Source: Telmatactis stephensoni
Taxonomy: Eukaryota > Cnidaria > Anthozoa > Actiniaria > Isophelliidae
NCBI GenBank assembly: GCA_029948255.1
Contig: JALIZF010001348.1
Span: forward strand, 1-64,000
Direction of reading: 5' to 3'
DNA length: 64,000 nt
Part shown: one piece after another, positions 10,065 to 20,828 of the stretch
How the letters are laid out: every line of letters begins with the position of its first letter
How positions within the stretch are numbered: the first letter of the stretch is position 1
Notes under the pieces: model-generated
What the model was told of the DNA's origin: nothing
The model's input: the letters and a program-made list of their open reading frames with translations, nothing else
Databases searched by the model: none
Translations under genes and position numbers: made by a program

Positions 10065-13000
10065 CGAGGAAGACTATACACAGCGCAACCCGAAAAACGT
10101 TGCTGCAATCGTTTTCTCGCAATGATTTGAGCGATACAGGGTATGTTGCACACTGCAATGGTTTATACAACTTGTTTCGCAACGGCATTGCCAGGTTAGT
10201 TACAAATCAATTGAACCGTGTAACAGCGCCTTAATATACTGGATGCATAATAATAATTATAAGAATGCTTCATCGCCAAAATATTTGGCAGTAGTTCGGT
10301 ATATAGTGATTGATGGTTGTGACTTCCCTTAGTTACTGTTGCTATGTCCCACACGTTCAACAGATTTGCTGTAATATCTAAAAATTAAAACTCTGATCGC
10401 TTAAAATTGATTATAAATTGTCTACTGTCCTGTGAAAATGAAAGAAAATTGCCTCGTGAAATGCCTCGTAATCCTTTTAATATAACTGAATAGAGGTGAT
10501 GTTCGCGGGCGTATGTGTTTTTGGCCCGACTAAGGCTCATTTTAGCCCGAGCGAAGCGAGGTACAGTCTACAGTGTTTAGGTCGCAATCAAATTCGTCTC
10601 TTTGAACATCACTCTCTGAATTTTTTCAGTCCCCATAAAGTTTGATTTTTAGTATTTTTCGGAACCGACTGCTCTTCAAGCTTGTTTCCCGAGTTCAGAC
10701 GACTGTTAATTTTGTTCTTCTATCAATTCTTCCACCATTTTTCCTTGATTTTGTAAACACAACTCGAGACTATGCAAGCTTGTTTAGTTTTGACTTGCTG
10801 ACCTTCCCCGGAAAAACCTAACACCAGACAAAAAAATCCGACACAAAAATCCGACACTAGCTTCACTTTGGTGAAAAAGGCGCCGAGCTTGTTGACATTT
10901 GAGTGGTTTCCCACATTTCATTGGCTATTAAACAGATTATTTTCCCCGTTTGTTATTGCTTGGCTGACGGCATTTTAGCCCGCTGATTTTGCCATTTTAG
11001 CCCGCAAAATGCGCCACAATACCCTATAAAAATATAATAGCGGAGCTGCCTGCGCGGACGGAGCACCATACCTAAGAAAAAACGAGTTGATTTGTCATGG
11101 ACACACGTCCGTCCGTCCGTGTACATCGCGATGCTGATTGCTTTTTATATTATTCTGGAATCCTCGTAAAAATTTAGTGATTTTCATGATCATTAATCTT
11201 TGCCAATCTTGACGAGTTAAAGCGAATAAAACCTACGTTTGAATTTTTTTCGGACCCGGTGTCGTTTCAAAAACTGCTCGAAAGACGAAGGACACAGAGA
11301 ACATTTTCAAAGTTGGACGACTTTTTAGTTGGATTCGTAGCTTCAAAAAACTTCTCATAATGAATGAGTCATTGAGGATCGTGTACTCTTTGTTTCGTGA
11401 AGATGCCTTCAGTGAAGCTGCTTGCCAAAAAATGATGTCAAAAAGTTTCTTGTACCTATAGTTGATCATTTGTCTTTTAGATAGATTTAAATAAAAGTTA
11501 TTATTATTTAAAAAAAAATCATTTATCTTTTACTTGGGATTGATGACTTTAAAAAAATAACCGTTTATGCACTGTGGCCAAGTTTAAACAAACGCTCAAG
11601 TACATGACATGTACAATGACATTTTGTTTTACGATGAAATTTTTCCACTACTTTTTACTCGTGCCCAGGCCTTTAGGCCGGCACGAGTCTAGGTTTGCGT
11701 TTTGTTCTATCTATCGTCGTAGTCGAGAATGTGCCATGAAAACGAGGCAGGCATGAAAACAAGGCAGCACACGTTCCAGCAAGTTTACAGCAAATTACTA
11801 AAGCAGTGCAGGATCTTTCACGAGTCATGGACATTTGATTACCTAAACTCTACTATAAATAAAGTAATTGCGTTGTAGCAGCTTCACGTGAGTCTCAATC
11901 AAGGTAAAATTTAAGCCTCTTCATTTGAAATAGAGGAATCGAGGCCGATACTTCCTTGAGTTCAAATCCGGCTTGCTGACGAAGCAGCCAAATATTTTCG
12001 CTTCAGTACCGAACTCAAAACGTGGCTAAGCTGCCTTTTAGACTTATTTATTTATCTCCTCTACCATAGGGGATAGAGATGGCTTTTGAAATTTAAGACT
12101 GTCATTTTCATAATGTTGATGGGTCTTGACGAAACCTTTTTATAAGCTTAACTGGCTGCATGCTGACTTTTATTCTCGCGTTCGAGTTTGCTCTTTGAAA
12201 CGAATGAAGTCAAGATATTTTTATTTGGTACTTCAAAGAGAAAAATATGAAGGATTTAAAACCTTATCTGTTCTCAAATTAACTTATATTACTTTTGAAG
12301 TCAAGAGCGTTCATGTTTTGAAATATTTTGCTATTAACCACAGGAAGCCCACATCAAGTTTTAAGTTGTACTTGTAATTGTACTCTGCAGATCTGCAAAA
12401 TATAGTATTTATGTCTTTTATTTCATTTTGGTATTCTAAGCTATAGCCAAATGTGCTATTATAAGTGCCTTTTTTGATAAATATTTGTAGTGCTTATCAA
12501 ATTCCCACTGTATTACTATGCAAATTATTAATGCACAAGACACCTACACAACCAGTATTCAGCAAGGGGCATCTTATTTATTATCCAGGTCATGATATCA
12601 TGTCTTTAATGAAGAAGATTGTATAAAATGAAGTTTGGTGCAATAAATCACTTAATGAGAAACCTTAAATGGTGGTTGGTTTGTTTTCTGCCTTGCTTTG
12701 AGTGCTTTTCTCTGCATCATGCAGTTTTCCCACCTCAGACAAAAACAGACTAGCTAGTGAGCTGAGATTTGTATGCATAGAATATTAGTAAGAATATTGT
12801 TCCCCAGTTAGTGCTTAGGCAGTACAGTGGTTTTCCTCTACCACGAAAGAATAGGCTAACTAATAATTAGTAGTAAACTCTCTCTTTGTTCTTTTCAAAA
12901 ACAACTAATACAAACTAAATAGACATTTTTCTTTTACACCAGAGGAAAATCACTTAGATTCATTCACATTTTAAAATATTACTAACAACTTCAACAGGCA

Positions 13001-14687
13001 AGCAAGCAACTAAAGGATTATTAATCTCATAAATAAATATCTCAGGAGCAGTTGTAGGAGCAGTTGTCTGCTCTGTTTTGGCTCAAATTGTACTAATTAA
13101 CAAAACTTTTTATGTCAGCTTACCAATCCAAGGTGTTTCATTTACTTGGGTTACCAGCAAAGAAGCTCCTTTGCTGGTAGTCTGAGTGAATGCAACATTT
13201 TGCTGCTTGTGTATGAACTGCAGTTGAGTCAGTCAAGAATATGTGGTTTTCAAAAGAGATTATATGAAGAAATTCCAGGGAGCTGTTAAAACATTTCTAT
13301 TCCATAACACAAATGAATTAAACTGTGACCTGTTTATGTTGTAAATAAACACAAGTTGTTCAAATCAAAGCAAAAGAGCTGCTGGTTGCCACGAACAGGT
13401 TGCCTGTGTATAAACAGCAGTAACGGGTGCCTCTCCAATAGCCCGAGTGAAATCAATATTTGCATCTAGGTAATGTAAGACCACAGGTATCGCAAACTTG
13501 TTTTCTGTGGTCTTCAAGCAATGCGTCCTCGGAGACCCAGGGCGTCAGGAATGGAGAAATAAGATTTTCAGAAACTAAAGCACATCCAAAAAAAAAATCA
13601 CAGACGTCCTTGTCCTCAGAGGTCTGCAACATCTAATGATGTGATTGGATGAAGTTTGGTTATGTTTTATGATGCACTGCATACCACGCCAGGCTCAATT
13701 CTACCTGGGCACGAGTAAACGCACCATTGTGCGTCTAGTTATTATTTAAACGGGACTGAGCTCCGTTATTGATTAGGTAGTACCTAACATAGGTAATTTA
13801 GAACAACAAACAGAGTTCTTGTTGTAGTTTACTACCACGTGATAGCCTAGTAACGCCTGGTTGTTTGTGCATGATTGCATCCGATCCAAGCGTAGTGCAT
13901 GAATCGTTTCTTTGCTCGAAGAACAAAATTCTAAAGAAACTCCAGCCGTAGTTGTTAATGTTCAGAGTACTCAAGGTAAGTCAATTATTCAAATTCAGAG
14001 ATTCTTATGCTTTTTCGTTGCTGGATTGCCGTGTGATTTGTGTCTGGCCTGCCGAGTCAGAAAACTTCGAGCTTAGTTCGCGCCACGCTGGTACAACTTG
14101 TGTCAAATTCGTACGAAAGCAGCAAAAATAAGAAACTTATGCAAAAAACAACAACAAAACAAAACAAAACAAAAAAGAGACATGATTTTTGCAAAATCTT
14201 GAAAGAAGAAAGGATGATGTTTCGCTACACCATAAAAAACCCCATAAATATGCAAATATACCTATAAGCTTGGACGCCCTGAGATTCCAACGAAGCATGA
14301 CATTGAAATGGATTAATGGAGGATGCTAAGCCTAATTTTCACTAGAGACATAGGCATAAGTAGCTGAGGTAGGAGTATTAAATGTGGTAGACTCAACAAG
14401 GCATGCTGCAGTGCATGTTTGTTTTCTCTCACAGCTATGTGATAAATGCATTAAGACAAGAACCTTTTCATATACATGATATATAAGAGCGAATTTGCGG
14501 GTCTTTCTGTGTGTACCACTAAAACTATTGTATTCTTTGTTTGCTCTTTTGTTTGCTCGTTCTATTGTGTAACTTGGAAGTCCTTTGTGTTTCTATTGAA
14601 TTATGTAGTTTGTGTGTGGTACACACAGAACCTCCCGAATTTGCATACTGCAGTTTTACATGCTAATGAGCTTGGCTTATATTCTAA
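10065..14687. other. 4.6 kb without a recognisable gene
   Basis: AT-rich with scattered repeats: GC-rich patches near 10500-11110 (repeated TTTAGCCCG; tandem CCGT at 11107-11122), a mariner-like MITE at 12826-12957 (CAGTGGTTTTCC ends), and a diverged relative of the CACTAGTGACATAAGC MITE near 14338-14460. The open frame at 12126-12377 and others show no family similarity I recognise. Confidence 0.4.
12826..12957. mobile_element. mariner-type MITE family D, diverged copy
   Basis: The ends CAGTGGTTTTCCTCT and AGAGGAAAATCACT are inverted with TA adjacent. Interior CTAACTAATAATTAGTAG resembles the interior of the other family D copies. Confidence 0.5.
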
Positions 14688-15328
14688 TGTACGAGTCAAA
14701 TCCAAGGGTGCCCATCCCCCCCCCCCCCCCCCCCGGGCATACCTGGGGCATTTGACAAGACTTGAGTTCCATATAGTGGAGAATTTGACGTCGAATATTG
14801 ACCGAACGGGCGGGCATTTGACGAGTGGCAGCCATCTTCAAAAATACCCAGAAAGCATTTGAGTCGTAACCACAGGAAGACCATGACCATCATTTTGGGT
14901 TTCCTGTGTTTTTATCGCCATTTCCCAGAGTTAATCTTGAGCTGCATCTCACGACGACTTCCATCAACCGTGCTAGAGGGAACGAGAAGGCAAAACCACA
15001 AGGGCCCGCAAAAGAAAAGCTAAGAGCTAGTCGATACTACACAGCCTTGCCTTTGATTTGTTATTTATACAGTTTATGCAAACATTATTCTCTGAAAGTT
15101 TTAGCTTTAAATCTTTAAAACTGTCTTTGTGTTTGAAATTTTGAGTTTTTGTCACTCGAGGGGTGGGCATTTGACCATTCAGTGCCTTTCAGTAGTGGGG
15201 CATTTGACTATCAAATATTGCCAGAGGGTGGGGAATTTGACCAATTTTTTTCAGAAAAGTCAAATGCCCGGGGTAATGCCCGGGGGGGGGGGGGGGGGGG
15301 ATGGGCACCCTTGGATTTGACTCGTACA
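14688..15328. mobile_element. 641-bp Harbinger-type MITE with C19/G19 in its arms
   Basis: The inverted ends TGTACGAGTCAAATCC are flanked by TAA on both sides (14685-14687 and 15329-15331), the 3-bp duplication typical of PIF/Harbinger. Each arm contains GGGTGCCCAT followed by a homopolymer: C19 at 14716-14734 and G19 at 15282-15300. Inside are several copies of GGGCATTTGAC. The glycine-rich and proline-rich open frames across it are by-products of the homopolymers. Confidence 0.85.
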
Positions 15329-15595
15329 TAATGAGCTGTTTCAAAGTTAATAGAGCGGGAATGGTTCATGAAACTCGGCAAACTTCAAAGGACTGACAAT
15401 GAAGCAAACATGGAGGTTGAGTACAGTTCTTACCGTGCACAATCTTTTGTTTTACCTTCATTTATTATGCTTGACTGACCTGACCCAAACGTTTTCATTG
15501 GCTGATTGTCTGATATATGTAGGAATGCTTTGTGCACAGTCACGGTTGGAAATGGTGAACAAAAAGATAGAACAATGGGTTTCTTAACCATTTCG

Positions 15596-15732
15596 CTATT
15601 CTAATTACCGGAAATAAAGACGGATAATTAACATAACAATGAGATCCCACAATGCTTTGCAACGCATATATTAATCAGCCCTCAGGCTTTTGTCACAGTT
15701 CCTCTTGACAACCGAGGAGCAAACATCTCGAC
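15596..15732 (+). repeat. split direct repeat A1
   Basis: 137 bp beginning CTATTCTAATTACCGG and ending CATCTCGAC, with no mismatch to A2 at 18321-18457. It marks the left end of the retroelement. Confidence 0.85.
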
Positions 15733-15875
15733 TTTTGGAATCTTTCCTGATCGCGACACGCCGTCATCTCACTTATGGATGTTCAATTTCCTCGAGTTAA
15801 CGATCAAGCACCCGGCGTTGCTCATGCAAGGTCAATTCCCCCCAAAAGGAAACCTTGAGGTAGGTTCTAATTCAA

Positions 15876-16335
15876 CTTAATCGGTACGCTGTGTGTTCGT
15901 ACAAGCTCATTTTCTTTTACAAATGTAGTGTTGCACGCTGTGTGTTCGTGCTAGGAGATATATTTCTGAAAGCCCCTAAGAGAACCACACCAAATAACGT
16001 CCAGTTGATTGTATTGCCCCGAAATCGTACCAGGATTAGAACGCTGTTAGAATTGCCCAGAAGCTCATTTGTTTCAGTTACCACCCAAAGAGTCAAACAA
16101 CATTGTAAGTCAAAAACTGAACTGACTACGCTTAATCGGTACGCTGTGTGTTCGTACAAGCCTATTCCCTTTTACCGGTTTAAATGTAGTGTTGCACGCT
16201 GTGTGTTCGTGCTAGGAGATATATTTCTGAAAGCCCCTAAGAGAACCACACCAAATAACGTCCAGTTGATTGTATTGTCCCCGGATTGTCCCAAAATCGA
16301 ATCAGCTAGAACGCTGTTAGAATAACCCCAAAATC
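15876..16335 (+). repeat. two-unit tandem repeat inside the retroelement
   Basis: Two units with a 255-bp period (15876-16130 and 16131-16335) share CTTAATCGGTACGCTGTGTG and the later block TCTGAAAGCCCCTAAGAG. Open frames on both strands repeat with the unit. It probably lies in the element's leader or a degenerate gag region. Confidence 0.75.
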
Positions 16336-16749
16336 TCATTTGTTTTTGACTTTTAATTTGCACACTGTGTGTCGTGCTTAAATTCCCTCAGTTACCATCA
16401 AAAGAGTCAAGCAACATTTTGTCATACCAAAAGTTATCCCTCGCTTCCCAAAACTCGTCAAACTGAATTCGCAAGTTCTTTTTTAAATGTACTTAATTTC
16501 CAAGTTTTGTATCCGTGCCTAAAGTAGTTTTTTCCTTTAAATGGTCTAGAAGAGAGTTTCAAAAAATGCTTTAATTTTGGTATTATTTTCTTAAAGTTCA
16601 CATCGTTCTATAACTTTAATTATTCCCTTCTTTTGTCAAAATTTCCTTTAGTCTCTTTTCGCATAAATTATCCTTTTGTACTTAATTAAGTTTGTATTCC
16701 CTTGGAGATTCCTCCCCCTTTGTCCACTTGCTTTGCTCAAATCCTTTTG

Positions 16750-17010
16750 TTTCGTCGCTCTTTGAGCCTTTAGGCCAGCATCCAGCCCAGCCATTAGCGC
16801 CTCAGCTTCCAGCGGTATAGCCAGATAATCAACAGGCTCACTTACCTCCCCAACATGTTCTAGCCCAACAACCAGCTCAACAAGCTCCTCCCCAACAAGG
16901 TCTAGCCCAATAACCGGTCCAACAAGTACCTCCCCAACAAGGTCCAGCCTAACATCCAATCCAACAAGGACCGGCCCAACAGCTAGCAGCCCCGGCCCTT
17001 ACTTTGGACG
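16750..17010 (+). pseudogene. gag-like Pro/Gln-rich remnant
   Basis: Irregular repeats of CCCCAACAAGGTC and CCAGCC read in one plus frame as a QPAQ/PPQQ-rich stretch broken by stop codons. Position ahead of the Pol fragment suggests a decayed first ORF, but no nucleocapsid or other diagnostic motif is visible. Confidence 0.3.
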
Positions 17011-17664
17011 AAAAGTATAAGCTAATATAGCCAACTAGTTTGCCTCCTTGCCAGTTGGGATTCTTAATCCATTTATGTTTAATTTATATGATTTAGTTAT
17101 AGCGCATTTGATCATTACGTCATGGAAAATGCGCTCTAGAAGACCCTAGAAGCTGACAAATTTATTTATTTATAGCTCGACTCTGTCGCCTCATCACTGG
17201 ATAGACTCCATAGAACCCTAGACAAAACTCGCTTCGATCCAGATGCCAATTTACGCTTTACTGAATTGTAATAAATTTAACATCAGTTTGGCATTCATTC
17301 AGCGTCCTTTTTTACTGCATGAGTCTTTTGTTTTTGTTTTTGTTTTTGTTTTCCTTTTCGCAACTCATTCCCGAGGGGGGGACGTCAACCTGAAGCAGGA
17401 GTAAAATTCTCCCCCCAGTTTATCTGGGTCAGGCTGTCCTCCTTTCCCTCTCCTGGGGTCTATGTCTCATGCCGTTTTTTGCTTTCAAATTTAGTTTGTT
17501 TATTTATTTATTTATTTTTTCTCGGACCCGTCCCGCCATAGAGTCAAATGATATAAGGATCTCTTTGACAAGCTTAGTAACACCTTTTGCGTCCAATGGG
17601 TGGACTTTGAAGGCATCCCCAGGAGAACTCGGAAGGGACGACAGCCCGACCTTTTGACCTGGAT

Positions 17665-18132
17665 TTGGTTGTTAATATCTCAAAGGGCTCTGTGACCCCA
17701 AATTTAAGGGATCTACTTTTTCCCAACCCCGACACGTTTGTAGCTGGCCAACTTCATACTCATATCGACTGTTGGGAAAAGATAGTCGAATTTGCCCCTT
17801 ACGATGATGAAGCTTACCAGGTGCTAGATTGGATAAAAAACAAGGCCTCCCTACATAAGTATTTTTGCCATTTTAAGAGGTCCTTTCAATCTGGAAGGTA
17901 TGATTCCCGATTTCCTCCACCAAAGATGTTCAAAAATAACTCGTCGTGCAACGGATTCAAAGAATTTATTGACAAAACCATTATCTCTGCATACTATATC
18001 CAACTAGCCAGAATAATGTCGGCGTCGTCACCCTCCTCTCTTCTCTCGGGAGTCTCACCCAATGTTGGCCAAGTAGGAACTGCTTACGACAATTTAAATA
18101 TGTTAAGAGGTTTTAGCCCAGCTTTCCCTTAA
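17665..18132 (+). pseudogene. DIRS-like Pol N-terminal fragment
   Basis: 155 residues resembling the segment that precedes the reverse transcriptase in DIRS-like elements: a HIDCWEKI block near residue 33, then LDWIKN, FKRSFQSGRYDS, PPPKMFKNNSSC and a FIDKTI helix. In complete elements this leads into an EVPPPHLVLPLT-type RT start; here the frame ends in a proline-rich tail and a stop instead. An upstream open frame at 17469-17657 is in another phase and may be the preceding part. Non-functional as seen. The family is judged from remembered motif order, not from a search. Confidence 0.55.
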
Positions 18133-18251
18133 TGTCCTCCTTTAACTTGAAGAATGGGAGGAACGTGCTAATAAAAGTTCTTGTTCTATGATACCATGTG
18201 TTCTTGCAGTTTTTCATATTCAACCCTACGCATATCCGGTCAGAGGATGTG

Positions 18252-18322
18252 ACACCTTTTTTTCCCGATTCCATATCTCATTGGTTATCCGTGTGTATTG
18301 TAGGTACTTAGAATATAGTACT
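18252..18322 (+). repeat. split direct repeat B1
   Basis: 71 bp beginning ACACCTTTTTTTCCCG and ending ATATAGTACT, repeated without change at 18544-18614. Its last 2 bases are the first 2 of A2. Confidence 0.85.
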
Positions 18323-18457
18323 ATTCTAATTACCGGAAATAAAGACGGATAATTAACATAACAATGAGATCCCACAATGCTTTGCAACGCATATATTAAT
18401 CAGCCCTCAGGCTTTTGTCACAGTTCCTCTTGACAACCGAGGAGCAAACATCTCGAC
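18321..18457 (+). repeat. split direct repeat A2
   Basis: Identical to A1 (15596-15732) for 137 bp, placed between B1 and B2. Confidence 0.85.
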
Positions 18458-18543
18458 GACCCACCCACCCACCCCTGACGGCGTGTCGCGAATCCCTACA
18501 CACGGATAACTCTTTACTCCCACGCTGTCCACTCTGTGGACGC

Positions 18544-18614
18544 ACACCTTTTTTTCCCGATTCCATATCTCATTGGTTATCCGTGTGTATTGTAGGTACT
18601 TAGAATATAGTACT
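18544..18614 (+). repeat. split direct repeat B2
   Basis: Identical to B1. It marks the right end of the element. From here to 19346 there is no gene visible. Confidence 0.85.
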
Positions 18615-19354
18615 CTATTAACTTTGGCTGTTGGAGTTGCACAAACAAGGAAAAAGTCCGAAAAACCGTTTGGACATAAAACTAGAGGAATTACTCGAAA
18701 AAGACCAAATTTTAACCATGCCAAACAGATCCAAATACCCGATGATCACTATAGCCTAGAAGTTTAAGCCCTTCTTCCTTGTTTTGACATTTCGATTTTT
18801 GAGCCATATTTATATGTTGCCATTTACAACTTCTACCTTGCAAATGGAATTCCAAAGTGACTGCAGGTAGCCACTTAGTATTTTTTTATATCAGCTCACT
18901 GCATAGACTCATATCACGAAAGCATGACATTATAAATTATTTGATTTATTGGAAAAAGGAATTCACTATCAAATTCGTCACATTGATATTAGTAAAATTT
19001 CAAAGTTTTGGGGAGATTTGCTCTTAAATTGACGAAGATATTAATTTTTAAAACTTAGCTTTTTTACAAAGAGATGTCCGGTGAACAGGCATCACTTGCC
19101 TGGTGAGCCTCGTTATCATGCTAAACACACACATTTCTTTATAGAAATTCCACAAAAATATTTAGATTGAAAAATTCATAACTTAGTCAGTTTAAGGGCA
19201 ATCTTTATGAAACTTTGCCGATTTTACTATAATCAATTGTGACCACTTTTATAGTAAACTTTCTTTTTCCGATTAAATCAAATATCTTATAATGTCACGC
19301 TAGCGTGGTAACGGTCTATTGCAAATGCAAAGTCAACAACACATATCACATATG

Positions 19355-20500
19355 GAGGGCGGGTAAACTTCGAATTACGTGCTTCGAGTTACGCGCTTTT
19401 CGAGTTATGCGCTGAGCCACACCCATTTTTGCCTGTGCCACACCCAGCGCGTAACTCGATGTCTTTGGGAAAAGTTAGTGACTTCGAGTTACGCGATGAG
19501 CACACAACTCGAACTAAACCATATCGTCTTAAAGTGTCGAATTACGTAAATAAGACGTTAATTATCAGGTTTACAGGAAACCAATTAGACTTAAGTAAGT
19601 AATTTTGAAATTTAGGAATATCAACATGTTATGTATTCACAACCGTCGTGTAACGAAAAACTACTGAAACGTAGCTTTAACATCAAGACAAGAGATTCTT
19701 TTGTACCCAAGAAAAGCAAATGTAATCAAATCTCCTGCCAGAAATAGCTTAACAGCGAAAGATTTTGTTCTTCTCCGTTCAAGGGCAATGCCCGGCTTCT
19801 GCTAGTACTAAGGGAGGTCAGTGGCGATTCAAAAACTGTTCTATTTACTTTTTTCAGTCATTTTTTTGGACAAACATTTGTATGTTGGTTCTAACGTTAA
19901 AAATAACATAATTATTACTATTGTTCTAGAAGATTTTGTTAAAAACATGAAAACGATTAAATCAGAATGTGTTCAGTTTTAAAATGTTGATTCTAGTCAA
20001 GAGACCATAATACTAAGAGAGCGAAGCTCAGTATTGATGTCTGTGCCATGTTCGTGGCGGCTAAGGCTATTTTTAGTAACTTCGCCATCGCGCGCGCAAG
20101 TCCCTCCACCAATAGAATTTGATTTTTGACGTGCGCGCGGACGGGACCGTTTGAATTCTATTGTCTAAGAGCCTTGCGCGCGCGATGGCGAAGTTACTAA
20201 AAATAGCCTTGGCCGCCACGAACATGGCACAGACATCAATACTGAGCTTCGCTCTCTTAGTATTATGGTCTCTTGTTCTAGTCTAATAATTAATTCAACA
20301 TAAACGTCTTATTTGTGTAACTTTAAGACGATATGGTTTAGTTCGAGTTGTGCGCTCATCCCGTAACTCGAAGTCACTAACCTTTCCTAAAGACATCAAG
20401 TTACGCGCTGGGTGTGGCATAGGCAAAAATGGGTGTGTCACAGCGCGTAACTCGAAAAGTGCGTAACTCGAAGCGCGTAACTCGAACACTACCCGATCCC
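19355..20500. mobile_element. long-TIR element with 8-bp target-site duplication, CGAGTTACGCG subrepeats
   Basis: Inverted arms of roughly 200 bp (about 19360-19560 and 20290-20498) hold tandem variants of TTCGAGTTACGCGC near both ends. Flanked by CACATATG at 19347-19354 and again at 20501-20508. An 8-bp duplication fits hAT or a Mutator-like element; no transposase remains. The interior is occupied by a second inverted-repeat element. Confidence 0.75.
19998..20275. mobile_element. nested 278-bp MITE with ~105-bp near-perfect arms
   Basis: Starts CAAGAGACCATAATACTAAG and ends with the reverse complement. The arms match almost completely through TTGCGCGCGCGATGGC. Flanked by TTCTAGT on both sides (19991-19997 and 20276-20282). 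It lies wholly inside the element at 19355-20500, so it is the younger insertion. Confidence 0.85.
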
Positions 20501-20828
20501 CACATATGCAAATCAGTGTAAATTAGTTTCAAACCTTTCGAAATAAAGACATGTGCACACAACATGTACACATACTGTTGTATAAAAACCGTCTGCTGAG
20601 TCTGAACATGTTGTTTAAAATACTCAACTGTCACGTGAGTGAAAACCAGGCTTTACACCAAGATAATTACCAGAGTATTCACAGAATTGGCTGAAATGCA
20701 TCAATTTGATGCACTTAAAGGTTGTTGGCAAGTAATAGCCCTGATTAGCAATGTATAAACTGCTGTTGTCTTAAGATATTTTTAACACTTATTTTTTTTA
20801 ACAAAATCAAGTTGCTGAAATCTGAAAA

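Larger units (their letters stand above)
15596..18614 (+). mobile_element. tyrosine-recombinase retroelement with split direct repeats, decayed
   Basis: The terminal arrangement is A1 (15596-15732), interior, then B1 (18252-18322), A2 (18321-18457) and B2 (18544-18614). A1 and A2 are identical over 137 bp; B1 and B2 are identical over 71 bp. B1 runs straight into A2 (2-bp overlap). This A1-interior-B1-A2-B2 order is the split-direct-repeat layout of PAT- and Ngaro-type elements and is not an LTR layout. The 2.5-kb interior has a Pro/Gln-rich gag-like patch and one Pol fragment; I see no complete reverse transcriptase, RNase H or tyrosine recombinase. Confidence 0.75.

Noticed and set aside
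11935..11990. B-box-like GAGTTCAAATCC, possible SINE
   Set aside because: No A box at the right distance and no repeat partner in the window.
14476..14862. Proline-rich 128-codon frame
   Set aside because: Crosses the C19 tract and the left TIR of a MITE; not coding.
15596..18457. LTR retrotransposon with A1 and A2 as LTRs
   Set aside because: The B1-A2-B2 order, exact B1/A2 abutment, lack of TG...CA ends and a DIRS-like fragment fit split direct repeats better.
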